Positions 30,970 through 40,994 are shown, counted from the first letter of the stretch. The stretch: 64,000 nucleotides of DNA from an uncultured Paracoccaceae bacterium (GCA_947495295.1 CANLYJ010000001.1:1364001-1428000); one strand, 5' to 3'. The notes: generated by a model not told the origin, from the letters alone. Translations and numbers: made by a program.

Positions 30970-31034
30970 ACCCTTTGTCAGCATTATCCCACATTAACAG
31001 GGCGTCCGGTGGGTTCGGATTATCTTTGCCAGAC

Positions 31035-32213
31035 TCATGCCAGTTTCCGGCCGGCTTGTTGATCAAGATGGTCAAAAAAGTCCTCTGCCGGGGTTTTTGC
31101 CAATACTGCCTCTTTCAGCAGGGCGGCCTGGGTTTGAGGCGCAAGACCATCCACGGGTGGATCGGTGTCGAGGTTGGTGGGGAAGGAATATCCTTCGGCG
31201 GTGGATGCAATGACGGCATCAAGCGCTGCCTCGCTCAGGTTTTGTGCATCCCATGCATCACAAAGCGATGTGTAAAGCGCCTTGCACATCATGACCCGGT
31301 CAATGGCTTCCAATGACCGCCCAAAGGCTGACGAGACCTGCATGAGGTTCACCATCCGTTGAATATCGCTGCTTCTGTTTTCGCCTGCAGCGTGAAACAG
31401 GGCCGGGTTGAAGAACAGCGCGTCGCCTTTGGCAAGGGGCAGTTGGACGTAGTTATCCTCAAAAAACGCGCGGAAGTCGTTCCGCCGCCAGGCTGCGTAT
31501 CCGGGGCGGTAAAGTTGTGAATAGGGTAGCAGTTTGGTTGGCCCGCTTTCAACCGGTACGTCGCAATGGGCGATCCCACCTTGCAGCGTCATCAGCGGTG
31601 ACAGGTCATGTACATGGGCGGGGTAAAGAGCGCTGATTTCAGCGGTTTGAAAGCCAAGGTGATAGTCGCGATGCGCCTGTTGCGCCTTGCCGCCCGGATG
31701 CACCAGATTGATTTGCGCAGTCATCTGGTAATTTGGTCCCAGCCAGCTTTCGGAGGCGGCATCGATGGCGGGTGCTGCGAAGTAGCGGATGAAGACATCG
31801 GGTGCGGCTGTGCAGAGTTTCTGCAAAGAGTTCCAGACCCGGTCATTGCTGCCCGCGGCGGCAAAATGGTCAGCGGCTGTCCCGCCTGCCTTTTCATCGG
31901 CGATGATCTGGTTGTAGATCGCTGTGGCCGCATCAATGGCTGCATGATCAGGCTGGGCCTGTTTGATCACAAAGACACCGGCGCCGTTTTGCAGGATATT
32001 GGCCCATTCAGCCATCAGGGCTTGCCGTGTCGCGCGGCTGGCCAGCTGATCGGTCAGGGCGCTGGCGTCGTAGATCGGGATTTTCTTCGCAATCTCAGCG
32101 GCCTGTGGCGCATCCGTGATGTCGGTTTCGCGTGCGGTGAGGGCGGCAAGGTCGCTCAGATGGCAGCTATCGGCACTGTAAAAGCCGCGCTGGGGTGTTT
32201 GTTGCAAGTTCAT
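31035..32213 (-). CDS. Phytanoyl-CoA dioxygenase (PhyH) family protein
   Basis: 392-residue protein with the Fe(II)/2-oxoglutarate fold of the PhyH family. The iron ligands are likely the His and Asp of AHRDYHLGFQTAE (HxD) and the His of NPALFHAAGENRSSDIQRMVNL, where the Arg would bind 2-oxoglutarate. It is longer than most PhyH proteins by an N-terminal extension of roughly 90 residues. The substrate is unknown. It is divergent from a LacI-type regulator over 76 bases, so sugar or osmolyte catabolism may be involved (inference). Confidence 0.82.
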   Translation of the reverse strand: MNLQQTPQRGFYSADSCHLSDLAALTARETDITDAPQAAEIAKKIPIYDASALTDQLASRATRQALMAEWANILQNGAGVFVIKQAQPDHAAIDAATAIYNQIIADEKAGGTAADHFAAAGSNDRVWNSLQKLCTAAPDVFIRYFAAPAIDAASESWLGPNYQMTAQINLVHPGGKAQQAHRDYHLGFQTAEISALYPAHVHDLSPLMTLQGGIAHCDVPVESGPTKLLPYSQLYRPGYAAWRRNDFRAFFEDNYVQLPLAKGDALFFNPALFHAAGENRSSDIQRMVNLMQVSSAFGRSLEAIDRVMMCKALYTSLCDAWDAQNLSEAALDAVIASTAEGYSFPTNLDTDPPVDGLAPQTQAALLKEAVLAKTPAEDFFDHLDQQAGRKLA

Positions 32214-32263
32214 GTCTGATCCTCCTTGCCTTCGACTTTAAAGCGCACGCCCGTTGCATGTGG

Positions 32264-32289
32264 ATCAAAACGCATCAAGAATACATCAA
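32264..32289 (+). promoter_or_regulatory. Three ATCAA direct repeats before the LacI-type gene
   Basis: ATCAA occurs at 32264, 32274 and 32285 (pitch 10 and 11), the last ending next to the ATG at 32290. Such repeats could be part of an autoregulatory site in the PhyH/LacI divergent gap. LacI operators are normally palindromes, so the link is weak. Confidence 0.25.
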
Positions 32290-33315
32290 ATGACACATCG
32301 TTTTCCGATCAAGGAAGTGGCCCGGCAGGCGGGTCTGGGCACGGCCACTGTGGACCGTGTGATCAATGACCGCACCCATGTCAGCCCGCAGACCCGCGCG
32401 CGGGTTCACGCCGCATTGCGCGAATTGGAGGCGCAGGAGCACCAGTTATCCGCGCGCGGGCGGCGGATGTTTGTCGATGTGGTGGTTGAGGCCCCGCAGC
32501 GGTTCAGCAGTCAGGTTCAAGCGGCCTGTGAGGCGGTGCTGCCGCATTTACATGAAGCTGTCTTTCGCCCCCGGTTTTTGTTGCAAGAGCTGATGCAGGA
32601 TGGCGATATGGCGGCCGCGCTGACACGGATCCGCAAACGCGGCAGTGCGGGTGTGATCCTGAAGGCCCGCGATGTGCCGCAGGTCCGCCAGATGGTTGAT
32701 ATGCTGGAGACTGCGGGCATCCCGGTTGTCACGCTGGTAACGGATATTCCGACATCCCGCCGGTCGGCCTATGCCGGTGTTGATAATGCCAAGGCGGGGC
32801 AGGTGGCCGCCTATCTACTTGCCCATATGTTGCCCGTGTCAGCGGGGACTGTGCTGACCTCGCGCAGTCAGGATGCGTTTCAGGGGGAGGCGGCGCGCTA
32901 TGCCCATTTCAAGCAGGCATTTCTGAAACTGCGCCCTGGTTATCGGTTGGTAGAATTTACCGGTGGTGCCGGTCTGTCCGGGGACACGCGCCGCCAACTG
33001 GGTGCGATGTTGCGCGGCGTGACGGGCATTGATGCCGTCTATTCGATGGGTGGCGGCAATCGTGCGATCCTGGATGTGTTGCGCGCCGAACGGCGTGCCC
33101 CGATACATTACATCGCCCATGATCTGGATGCTGAAAATCGGGGGCTTTTGCGGGATGGCCAGATCAGTTTCGTTTTGCACCATGATTTGCGGTTGGACAT
33201 GCAGCATGCGTTTCGTGCGCTGGCTTCGCGTCATGGCCTTGCGTCGCCGGTGGAAAAGGCGTTGTTGAGCGATGTGCAGATACTGACGCCCCATAATTTG
33301 CCCGTTGGGCGGTAG
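32290..33315 (+). CDS. LacI-family transcriptional regulator
   Basis: 341 residues. The N-terminal helix-turn-helix and hinge are FPIKEVARQAGLGTATVDRVINDRTHVSPQTRARVHAAL, which differs from classic LacI at the second helix (VDRVIN in place of VSRVLN). The rest is a sugar-binding-protein-like effector domain (AGVILKARDVPQVRQMVD, PVVTLVTDIPTSRRSAYAGVDN, AVYSMGGGNRAILDVL). This subtype binds sugars or polyols. The ATG at 32290 was preferred to one at 32254, whose first 12 residues lack family similarity. It probably controls the divergent dioxygenase gene. Confidence 0.9.
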   Translation: MTHRFPIKEVARQAGLGTATVDRVINDRTHVSPQTRARVHAALRELEAQEHQLSARGRRMFVDVVVEAPQRFSSQVQAACEAVLPHLHEAVFRPRFLLQELMQDGDMAAALTRIRKRGSAGVILKARDVPQVRQMVDMLETAGIPVVTLVTDIPTSRRSAYAGVDNAKAGQVAAYLLAHMLPVSAGTVLTSRSQDAFQGEAARYAHFKQAFLKLRPGYRLVEFTGGAGLSGDTRRQLGAMLRGVTGIDAVYSMGGGNRAILDVLRAERRAPIHYIAHDLDAENRGLLRDGQISFVLHHDLRLDMQHAFRALASRHGLASPVEKALLSDVQILTPHNLPVGR

Positions 33316-33324
33316 CGGAATGCC

Positions 33325-34323
33325 CTAGCCGTTCAGAAGCTTCGCAACAGCGGGCGCAAAATAAGTCAGAATCCCGTCGCACCCGGCCCGTTTGAAGCCC
33401 AGCAGGCTTTCCATCATCACCTTTTCGCCGTCCAGCCAGCCGTTCTGCGCAGCCGCCTGCAACATCGCGTATTCGCCGCTGACCTGATAGGCGTAAGTCG
33501 GCACGCCAAAGCTGTCTTTGACCCGCCGGCAGATATCCAGATATGGCATGCCGGGTTTGACCATGATCATATCCGCCCCTTCGCGCAGGTCGCGTTCGAC
33601 CAGCCGCAGCGCCTCGTCCGAATTGCCCGGATCCATCTGGTAGGTGTTCTTGTCGCCCGTTAGCGCAGCAGACGCCCCAACCGCATCCCGGAACGGCCCG
33701 TAAAAGGCGGAGGCATATTTGGCGGTGTAGCTGAGGATGGCGACATTCTCGTGCCCATGGCTTTCCAGTGCTTGCCGGATCGCGCCGATCCGCCCGTCCA
33801 TCATGTCGGACGGCCCAAGGATATCGGCACCCGCATCAGCCTGGGCCAGCCCCATCTTGACCAATGCCTCGACCGTGCGGTCATTGACGATCTCGCCATT
33901 CTCAACAAATCCATCATGCCCGTTGATGTTGTAAGGGTCGAGCGCGATGTCGGTCATGATGGCGATGTCGGGCGCGGCGGTTTTGATCGCGCGGATCGCC
34001 TGATTGGTCAGGTTATCGGGGTCCCAGGCCATGGCGCAGTCTTCGGTGCGTGCTTCCATCCCGGTATAGGGAAAGATGCAGATCGCGGGGATACCCATCG
34101 CCTGCGCCTCAACCGCGGCCTTCGCCACCCGGTCCACTGTCTTGCGTGTCACGCCGGGCATCGAACCTATGGGCGTTTCATCATCCGTCCCGTCCATCAC
34201 AAAAACCGGCCAGATAAGATCATCCACGGTCAGCGTGTTTTGCCGGGCCAGCGCGCGCATGGCCGGTGATTTGCGCATCCGGCGCAGGCGCGTGGCGGGG
34301 AAGGGGGCAAGGGTCGGTTTCAT
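33325..34323 (-). CDS. hemB: Delta-aminolevulinic acid dehydratase (porphobilinogen synthase)
   Basis: 332-residue HemB, which joins two aminolevulinate molecules in haem and bacteriochlorophyll synthesis. Schiff-base lysines are in YTAKYASAFYGPFRDA and DMIMVKPGMPYLDI. The region DIALDPYNINGHDGF lacks the zinc Cys triad and has the Asp-rich form typical of magnesium-dependent alphaproteobacterial enzymes. The ATG at 34323 follows an AAAAGGTGA ribosome site; a frame start at 34389 adds 22 unlikely residues. It is divergent from the membrane protein gene at 34443. Confidence 0.96.
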   Translation of the reverse strand: MKPTLAPFPATRLRRMRKSPAMRALARQNTLTVDDLIWPVFVMDGTDDETPIGSMPGVTRKTVDRVAKAAVEAQAMGIPAICIFPYTGMEARTEDCAMAWDPDNLTNQAIRAIKTAAPDIAIMTDIALDPYNINGHDGFVENGEIVNDRTVEALVKMGLAQADAGADILGPSDMMDGRIGAIRQALESHGHENVAILSYTAKYASAFYGPFRDAVGASAALTGDKNTYQMDPGNSDEALRLVERDLREGADMIMVKPGMPYLDICRRVKDSFGVPTYAYQVSGEYAMLQAAAQNGWLDGEKVMMESLLGFKRAGCDGILTYFAPAVAKLLNG

Positions 34324-34442
34324 CGGGTCACCTTTTGCGATCACGAAAACTTGGTCGCATGGATTTTGCCCCATCACAAGTCTGGGCATTGCCGTTTCAT
34401 CCCGCTAGTGTCCCCGGAAACAAGACGTCGGGTGGGACCGCA

Positions 34443-34967
34443 GTGAACTGGAATGACGCGATTTTTCAGATTATCAATCTGGATACGTTTTCGAACGTTT
34501 GGTACTGGCTTGCCGTTGCTGTGACATGGTCGGTGGCGTGCCATTGGATCATGGGCGTCCCTTTTGACATGATCTATCGTGCAAAGCGGGATGCCGACGA
34601 CGCAGCGACCGATCTTGAAGCGATGGTGGCGATCAATGTCCGCCGCCTGAACACAATCACCGATATCGCGGGTTTGTGGATCATGGGGTTTGCAGCATTC
34701 GTTCTGAGCGGATTGCTGATGGCTGGTTTTTATTATGGGTTTGAAATGGCGCAGGGGCTGTTTTGTCTTGGTCTGCCTTTGACATTGACCGGTCTGATCA
34801 GCCTGCGCCAAAGTCGGGTTTTCGCCGTCAAGCAGCCGACCGGTGCGGCTTTGACGACCAAGCTGTTGCGCATGCGCCTGCTGTTTCAGGTCATCGCGTT
34901 GATGTCGATTTTCGCCACTGCCATGTATGGCACTTATCGCAACCTTTCCTTGCCGCTTGGCTTTTGA
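34443..34967 (+). CDS. Conserved membrane protein of unknown function
   Basis: 174 residues with a GTG start and about four membrane spans: near 20-37 (WYWLAVAVTWSVACHWIMG), 73-93 (IAGLWIMGFAAFVLSGLLMAG), 97-115, and 145-162. Between the first two lies a polar loop MIYRAKRDADDAATDLEAM. The DUF is familiar from Rhodobacterales genomes, where it is sometimes labelled a component of the SufBCD complex without support; I do not assign a role. It sits nine bases before the longest mfd frame, so it may be cotranscribed with mfd. Confidence 0.65.
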   Translation: MNWNDAIFQIINLDTFSNVWYWLAVAVTWSVACHWIMGVPFDMIYRAKRDADDAATDLEAMVAINVRRLNTITDIAGLWIMGFAAFVLSGLLMAGFYYGFEMAQGLFCLGLPLTLTGLISLRQSRVFAVKQPTGAALTTKLLRMRLLFQVIALMSIFATAMYGTYRNLSLPLGF

Positions 34968-35006
34968 GCAGTTGACATGGATGATCCGCGCGGTAGGTCG
35001 ACGCCC

Positions 35007-38000
35007 ATGTCCCAGCCCAACCACATCACCATCAGCGGCGCCCCGGAGGGGTATGATGCCCAGTTGATCCTGGCCGAGCTTGCCAAGGGTGGCCCGGTGA
35101 TCCATGTCGCCCGCGATGACAAGCGGTTGGCGGCCATGCAGGCCGCGTTGCGGTTCTTTGCCCCCGAGATGCCGGTATTTATCTTCCCTGCGTGGGACTG
35201 CCTGCCATATGACCGGGTGTCCCCGAATACGGATGTGTCCGCACAACGGATGGCGACATTGGCGGCCCTTGTGCATGGGATGCCAGAGCAGTTTGTGCTG
35301 CTGACAAGTTTGTCCGCCGCCACACAGCGGGTGCCCGCCCGTACATTGCTGCGCGAGGCTGCGTTCAAAGCAACTGTTGGCAACCGCATTGATGAAGACG
35401 GGCTGCGCGCCTTTCTGGTTCGTATGGGCTTTACCCAAAGCCCCACAGTGATGGAACCGGGCGATTTTGCCGTGCGTGGCGGCATCATTGATATCTATCC
35501 GCCGGGCCAATCCGGCCCTGTCCGGTTGGATCTGTTCGGTGACGTGCTGGACGGCGCGCGCCGCTTTGATCCCGCAACGCAGCGCACGACTGAAAAACTG
35601 ACCGAAGTTGAATTGGCACCGGTTTCCGAAGTGATTTTGGACGAGGCCGCGATCACCCGGTTTCGGCAGAATTACCGGATCGAATTTGGAGCCGCTGGAA
35701 CCGATGACCCGTTATATGAGGCCGTATCGGCGGGCCGTAAACATGCAGGCGTCGAACATTGGCTAGGCTTTTTTCAGGATGACCTGGAAACCCTGTTTGA
35801 TTACCTGCCCAAGGCAACCGTCACATTGGATGATCAGGTTGGCCCCTCCAGATTGGCCCGCTGGGAGGCGATTGCCGATCAATACGGCACCCGTATGCAT
35901 GCGTTGGAACAGAAAGGTCGGATGGATACGGTGTATAAACCGGCCCCACCCGCCTTGTTGTATCTGGATGATGCGGCATGGGATGCGGCCGTCGCTGACC
36001 GCCGGGTGATGCAGTTTGCCCCGCTGAAACAGGCAACAGGCCCGGGTGTCATTGATGCAGGTGGCCGTCAGGGCCGTGATTTTGCGCCGGAGCGTCAGCA
36101 GGAACACATCAGCCTTTTCAAGAGCCTGGCCGATCATGTGAAAGCAAAACTGGCAGATGGCCCGGTTGTGATCGCGTCCTATTCCGAAGGCGCGCGTGAA
36201 CGGCTGGAAGGTCTGATTGAGGATGAGGGCGTCGCCGAAACAGTGCTGATCACGGATTTTGCGCGGGTCGGCAAGCGCGGCGTCCACCTGGCTGTTTGGC
36301 CACTGGAAAACGGGTTTGAAGCCCCTGGCCTGACCGTGATTTCAGAGCAGGATGTGCTGGGGGATCGTTTGATCCGCCAGACCAAGCGCAAGCGCCGGGC
36401 CGAGAATTTCCTGAGTGAAGCCAATAGCCTGACCCCCGGTGATCTGGTCGTCCATGTGGATCACGGTGTGGGCCGGTTCAAGGGCATGGAAGTTGTGACC
36501 GCATTGGGTGCAGCGCATGAATGCCTGCTGCTGGAATATGCAGAGGATTCAAAACTTTACCTGCCGGTTGAGAATATCGAACTGCTATCGAAATACGGCC
36601 ATGAGACGGGCCTGTTGGACCGGTTGGGCGGTGGTGCATGGCAGGCCAAAAAGGCCAAGCTGAAAGAACGCATCAGGCAGATTGCCGAACGTCTGATCCG
36701 CGTCGCCGCAGAACGAGAGCTGCGTACCGCCCCCGCGCTGGACCCGCCTGATGGTATCTGGGATCAGTTTTTGGCCCGCTTTCCCTATGTCGAAACCGAT
36801 GATCAGCTGGCCGCGATTGAGGACGTGCTGGAGGATATCGCCGCAGGCAAGCCGATGGATCGGTTGATTTGCGGTGATGTCGGCTTTGGCAAGACGGAGG
36901 TGGCCATTCGCGCCGCCTTTGTTGCGGCCTTGTCTGGTGTGCAGGTGGCGATTATTGCGCCGACGACCCTGCTGGCGCGCCAGCATTACCAAAATTTTGC
37001 GGAACGGTTCCGCGGCTTTCCTGTCAATGTCGCCCCCTTGTCGCGCTTTGTCAGTGCCGGTGATGCGGCCAAGACCCGCGATGGGATCACCAAGGGCACG
37101 GTTGATATTGTGGTTGGTACCCATGCGTTGCTGGCCAAGGGTATCCGTTTCAAGAACCTTGGCCTGTTAGTCATTGATGAAGAACAGAAATTTGGCGTTC
37201 AACATAAGGAACGCCTGAAGCAGCTACGTACCGATGTGCATGTGCTGACACTGACGGCGACGCCCATCCCGCGTACATTGCAGCTGTCGCTATCCGGTGT
37301 GCGCGATCTGTCGATTATCGGCACGCCCCCAATCGACCGGCTGGCGATCCGCACCTATGTCAGCGAGTTTGACACGATCACGATCCGTGAGGCGCTGCTG
37401 CGCGAACATTATCGCGGAGGGCAGTCATTCCTTGTGGTGCCGCGCATCGCCGACATGCCCGAGATGGAGGCGTTTTTACGTGATCAGGTGCCAGAGGTCA
37501 CGTTTGTCACAGCCACCGGCCAGATGGCGGCGGGGGAACTCGATGACCGGATGAATGCGTTTTATGACGGCAAATATGATGTGCTTCTGGCCACAACGAT
37601 TGTGGAATCGGGGCTGGATATTCCAACGGCCAATACGATGATTGTCTGGCGGGCGGATATGTTTGGCCTGTCCCAGCTTTACCAGATCAGGGGCAGGGTG
37701 GGCCGGTCCAAAACCCGCGCCTATGCTTATCTGACGACAAAGCCACGCCAGAAACTGACCGATACGGCCCAGAAACGTCTGCGCGTGCTGGGGTCGATTG
37801 ATACGCTGGGCGCTGGTTTCACGCTGGCCAGTCAGGATCTGGATATTCGCGGGGCCGGCAACCTGCTGGGTGAAGAACAGTCCGGTCAGATGCGCGAAGT
37901 GGGTTATGAGCTGTATCAGCAGATGCTGGAAGAGCAGATTGCCGCGATCAAATCGGGTGCCGCTGAAGGCATCATTGATGATGGCCAATGGGCGCCGCAG

Positions 38001-38453
38001 ATCAATCTGGGTGTGCCGGTGCTGATCCCGGAAGATTACGTGCCTGATCTGGATGTCCGTTTGGGCCTGTACCGCCGCCTGTCGGAACTGACGACGAAGG
38101 TGGAACTGGAAGGGTTTGCCGCCGAACTGATTGATCGCTTTGGCAAATTGCCGCGCGAGGTCAACACGTTGATGCTGGTCGTGCGCATCAAGGCGATGTG
38201 CAAACGCGCCGGGATTGCCAAGCTGGATGCGGGTCCCAAGGGGGCCACGATCATGTTCCACAATGATAAATTCGCGTCCCCCAAGGGGCTGGTGGAGTTT
38301 ATCGAGGATCAGCGCGGACAGGCCAAGGTCAAGGATAACAAGATTGTCGTGCGCCGGGACTGGGCCAAGGAGCGCGACAAAATCCAAGGGGCGTTCAACA
38401 TCGCCCGTGATCTGGCACAGAAGCTGGCAGAGGCCAAGAAAGCCGCAAACTGA
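35007..38453 (+). CDS. mfd: Transcription-repair coupling factor
   Basis: 1148-residue Mfd, which removes RNA polymerase stalled at lesions and recruits UvrA. Domains in order: UvrB-like N-terminal part (IFPAWDCLPYDRVSPN; DFAVRGGIIDIYPPG), the RNA polymerase-binding domain (LTPGDLVVHVDHGVGRFKGME), and the RecG-like translocase with Walker A CGDVGFGKTEVA, box VIDEEQKFGVQ, LTATPIPRTLQLS, and LYQIRGRVGRS, then the C-terminal TRCF domain. The ATG at 35007 (MSQPNHITI) is preferred to the in-frame ATG at 34977, which adds ten residues; either is possible. Confidence 0.96.
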   Translation: MSQPNHITISGAPEGYDAQLILAELAKGGPVIHVARDDKRLAAMQAALRFFAPEMPVFIFPAWDCLPYDRVSPNTDVSAQRMATLAALVHGMPEQFVLLTSLSAATQRVPARTLLREAAFKATVGNRIDEDGLRAFLVRMGFTQSPTVMEPGDFAVRGGIIDIYPPGQSGPVRLDLFGDVLDGARRFDPATQRTTEKLTEVELAPVSEVILDEAAITRFRQNYRIEFGAAGTDDPLYEAVSAGRKHAGVEHWLGFFQDDLETLFDYLPKATVTLDDQVGPSRLARWEAIADQYGTRMHALEQKGRMDTVYKPAPPALLYLDDAAWDAAVADRRVMQFAPLKQATGPGVIDAGGRQGRDFAPERQQEHISLFKSLADHVKAKLADGPVVIASYSEGARERLEGLIEDEGVAETVLITDFARVGKRGVHLAVWPLENGFEAPGLTVISEQDVLGDRLIRQTKRKRRAENFLSEANSLTPGDLVVHVDHGVGRFKGMEVVTALGAAHECLLLEYAEDSKLYLPVENIELLSKYGHETGLLDRLGGGAWQAKKAKLKERIRQIAERLIRVAAERELRTAPALDPPDGIWDQFLARFPYVETDDQLAAIEDVLEDIAAGKPMDRLICGDVGFGKTEVAIRAAFVAALSGVQVAIIAPTTLLARQHYQNFAERFRGFPVNVAPLSRFVSAGDAAKTRDGITKGTVDIVVGTHALLAKGIRFKNLGLLVIDEEQKFGVQHKERLKQLRTDVHVLTLTATPIPRTLQLSLSGVRDLSIIGTPPIDRLAIRTYVSEFDTITIREALLREHYRGGQSFLVVPRIADMPEMEAFLRDQVPEVTFVTATGQMAAGELDDRMNAFYDGKYDVLLATTIVESGLDIPTANTMIVWRADMFGLSQLYQIRGRVGRSKTRAYAYLTTKPRQKLTDTAQKRLRVLGSIDTLGAGFTLASQDLDIRGAGNLLGEEQSGQMREVGYELYQQMLEEQIAAIKSGAAEGIIDDGQWAPQINLGVPVLIPEDYVPDLDVRLGLYRRLSELTTKVELEGFAAELIDRFGKLPREVNTLMLVVRIKAMCKRAGIAKLDAGPKGATIMFHNDKFASPKGLVEFIEDQRGQAKVKDNKIVVRRDWAKERDKIQGAFNIARDLAQKLAEAKKAAN

Positions 38454-38554
38454 CATGGTCCTAACTGCGCCATAATCTTGCCAGAGCGTCGGCTTAGGTC
38501 ACAACGAACAAACTGATCGAAGATGTCCGATCCAAGCGAGGAACCGCTGCGCCG

Positions 38555-39793
38555 ATGACCAATGATTTGCGGACAAACGCACCGTTGTACAAAGTGGCAT
38601 TGGCCGTTGTGTCGCTACCGATTGTTTTCATCATTTTTTATAGTTTTGGTGGCCCGTTGGCGGACCAACATGTCATGATCCGGTTAGCGATCACTATGCT
38701 TTTTGCTGTTTTGACGATTAAGGCAATCCAGAAGCACCTGGATGGACCATTGCTGGCAACTCTGCCAAAACGCGCCTGGGCGATGATTGGTCTATTGACC
38801 TTGATTGCACTGAGCCGTCTTGCCTTTGGGGAGGACAACTTCGAACTGACAACGGCGCGCAGCATAATGTGGCTCATTTTTTTGTTTCTGGGCCTGACGC
38901 TTTATCAAGTTTTTGGTGAGGTTCCACCTGACGCCGTGATCACGTTTGTACTAACGGCGTTGGTTGGCGCGAGCGTGCTTTATGTCATGATGGTCGCGAT
39001 TTGGTTCATTTATGATGGAGTACCAACCGGAACTTATTGCGCCAACATGATGCCGGGCTTCAGAAATGTCCGTTACACCGCCTATTTTAGTGCGCCGGCC
39101 TTGGGATTCGCCATTTTTCTAACCTCTGCAAGCCATGCTTCGAAAGTGTTGCGGGTTGCTGCGGGCCTCGCAGCTGTTGGACTGTGGACATATCTGGAAT
39201 ACACTGGCGCACGTGGCGCGGTAATAGCATTGATTGTGACGACGCTGTTTGTCGCATTTTTTCTGCCGCTGGTCGCGACGGGCCGTCTCCTCATCGCGGC
39301 CTGTGTGACATTCGGTGTTGCGATGGGGCTGGCGTGGTTCATTCCAACTGCTGACTGCCCCTCATTCGGCATGATCAACCGTTTGTCCACAACAATTGAA
39401 AGTGACAGTGTTACGACCGGGCGCGTCGACATTTGGCGTCTGTGTATGGAAATGATCCGTCAAAGACCCGTTTTGGGACATGGCGAGATCAAGCTTTTCA
39501 ACTATTCAGATTTTAAGGTGACACAGCCACATAACTTTGTCCTGCAATCACTTCTGGCCTGGGGCTTTGTTGGCGCGGGTTTGTTCTTTATCCTGCTCGG
39601 AGAGCTAGCGATTAGGTTACTGCTGTCTGCGCGCAAAGCCCCTTGGCAAGCATGGCCTGTTTTATTTGGAACGCTGACCATTGTCGCTTATGGCCAAATC
39701 AGCGGCGCGCTATATCATGCCTTTCCACTGCTTTTTGCGACGATCCTTATTGCGGCATCAGCCGCTTTAATCAAACCTCGCCCGGGCGTTTGA
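38555..39793 (+). CDS. O-antigen ligase/polymerase-like membrane protein
   Basis: 412-residue protein with about eleven hydrophobic spans and the WaaL/Wzy core. A large periplasmic loop in the second half contains DSVTTGRVDIWRLCMEMIRQRPVLGHGE and PHNFVLQSLLAWGFVGAG, the RxxxW...G.G and PHN signatures of O-antigen ligases. It would join or extend surface polysaccharide. No other polysaccharide genes adjoin; ugd is 19 kb away. One 60-base line counted is 53% GC, lower than its neighbours, so recent acquisition is possible. The 3' end overlaps the convergent MFS gene by 23 bases. Confidence 0.8.
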   Translation: MTNDLRTNAPLYKVALAVVSLPIVFIIFYSFGGPLADQHVMIRLAITMLFAVLTIKAIQKHLDGPLLATLPKRAWAMIGLLTLIALSRLAFGEDNFELTTARSIMWLIFLFLGLTLYQVFGEVPPDAVITFVLTALVGASVLYVMMVAIWFIYDGVPTGTYCANMMPGFRNVRYTAYFSAPALGFAIFLTSASHASKVLRVAAGLAAVGLWTYLEYTGARGAVIALIVTTLFVAFFLPLVATGRLLIAACVTFGVAMGLAWFIPTADCPSFGMINRLSTTIESDSVTTGRVDIWRLCMEMIRQRPVLGHGEIKLFNYSDFKVTQPHNFVLQSLLAWGFVGAGLFFILLGELAIRLLLSARKAPWQAWPVLFGTLTIVAYGQISGALYHAFPLLFATILIAASAALIKPRPGV

Positions 39794-40994
39794 TCAGGGT
39801 TGTCAGCCACAGGGCAAGGCAGGCCGCAATCAGGACGCCGATGCCCATCGGCACGGGCGTGCCGTCGAACATCAGGGCGACGGGGGCGGCAATGAAAACG
39901 GCACCGATGGTCGCCACAGCGGCCAGAATGGAAGCAGCGATTCCGGCGATATGCCCCATATCCTCCATCCCTAACGCGTTCAGATTGCCGATGGTCATCC
40001 CCGCCTGAAAGAAGTTGCCAACCGTCCAGAGCAGATAGGCCCCGAAGGCCAGCCAGTAAGGCGCGGCGGTCACGCTGACCCCCAGCATGATCAATGTCAG
40101 GATGATTTGGGCGGTATACATCGCCTTGATGATGGCCCGCATCCCCAACCTGATGACAATTTTCGCGTTCAGCACCCCAGACGAAGCCGCCAGGATCGCG
40201 ATGCCGCCGAACCAAAGGTGAAAATGCGCGCCCTGATCAAAGGTCTGATCGAACACTTGTTGGGTTGAGGAAATGACAGTGAACAGCATCCCCAATGTCA
40301 GCGTCTGGATCAAGATCGATAGCCGGGCGGTCGGGTGGCGAAACATCTCTGCCGTGGCGCTGGCCAGTGATGTGATGCTGAGCGGGCGTCGATTTTCCGG
40401 GGTGAGTGTTTCAGGTTGTCTGATCAGCAGCCAGATCGATGTTCCCAGTGAAAACAGGATGAAGGTGATAAAGATCGCCCGCCAGCCAAAGCTGATGATG
40501 ATGTAATGCCCAACTGTCGGGGCCAGCGCCGGGACCAGTGAAAACACGACCATGACAAAGGACAGGATGCGCGCCATTTGCGGCCCGCTATGCAGGTCGC
40601 GGATCAGTGCCATTGCCACAACCCGTGGACCTGCCGCCCCCAGGCCCTGCACCACACGGGCGGCCAGCATGATTTCCAGCGTCGGCGCAGCCCAGGCCAG
40701 CGCGCAGGCCAGAATGTAAACGATTGATCCACCGATCATCACGGGTTTGCGCCCGAACGCATCCGACAGCGGCCCGGTAAACAAGGTGCCGATCCCCATG
40801 CCCAGCACAAAGCTGGTGACGATCAACTGCGCATTGTTCAGGTCGTTCGGAGACAGATCCGCCCCGATATCGGGTAAGGCAGGCAGCATTGCGTCGATGG
40901 AAAATGCAACGGTCGCGGCGACCATCGCCATCAGCGCAATAAATTCTGACTGGCCCAGTTGTTTGCCGGTTTGCGTGGCGGGGGCCGCGGTCAT
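39771..40994 (-). CDS. Bcr/CflA-type MFS drug exporter
   Basis: 407-residue, 12-span major facilitator of the DHA1 Bcr/CflA family. Features: FSIDAMLPALPDIGADL after span 1, FTGPLSDAFGRKPVMIGG (motif A), ARVVQGLGAAGPRVVAMALIRDL (motif of span 4-5), and SLVPALAPTVGHYI (motif C). Bcr-type pumps expel drugs or small metabolites by proton exchange. The start ATG overlaps the FrnE-like stop (ATGA), so it is last in an operon with the acyl-CoA synthetase and FrnE-like genes. Confidence 0.88.
   Translation of the reverse strand: MTAAPATQTGKQLGQSEFIALMAMVAATVAFSIDAMLPALPDIGADLSPNDLNNAQLIVTSFVLGMGIGTLFTGPLSDAFGRKPVMIGGSIVYILACALAWAAPTLEIMLAARVVQGLGAAGPRVVAMALIRDLHSGPQMARILSFVMVVFSLVPALAPTVGHYIIISFGWRAIFITFILFSLGTSIWLLIRQPETLTPENRRPLSITSLASATAEMFRHPTARLSILIQTLTLGMLFTVISSTQQVFDQTFDQGAHFHLWFGGIAILAASSGVLNAKIVIRLGMRAIIKAMYTAQIILTLIMLGVSVTAAPYWLAFGAYLLWTVGNFFQAGMTIGNLNALGMEDMGHIAGIAASILAAVATIGAVFIAAPVALMFDGTPVPMGIGVLIAACLALWLTTLIKRPGEV

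Noticed and set aside
34374..35510. Long minus-strand frame opposite the membrane protein and mfd
   Set aside because: It is rich in His, Gln and Arg, has no family similarity, and runs antisense to the well-supported mfd and membrane-protein genes.
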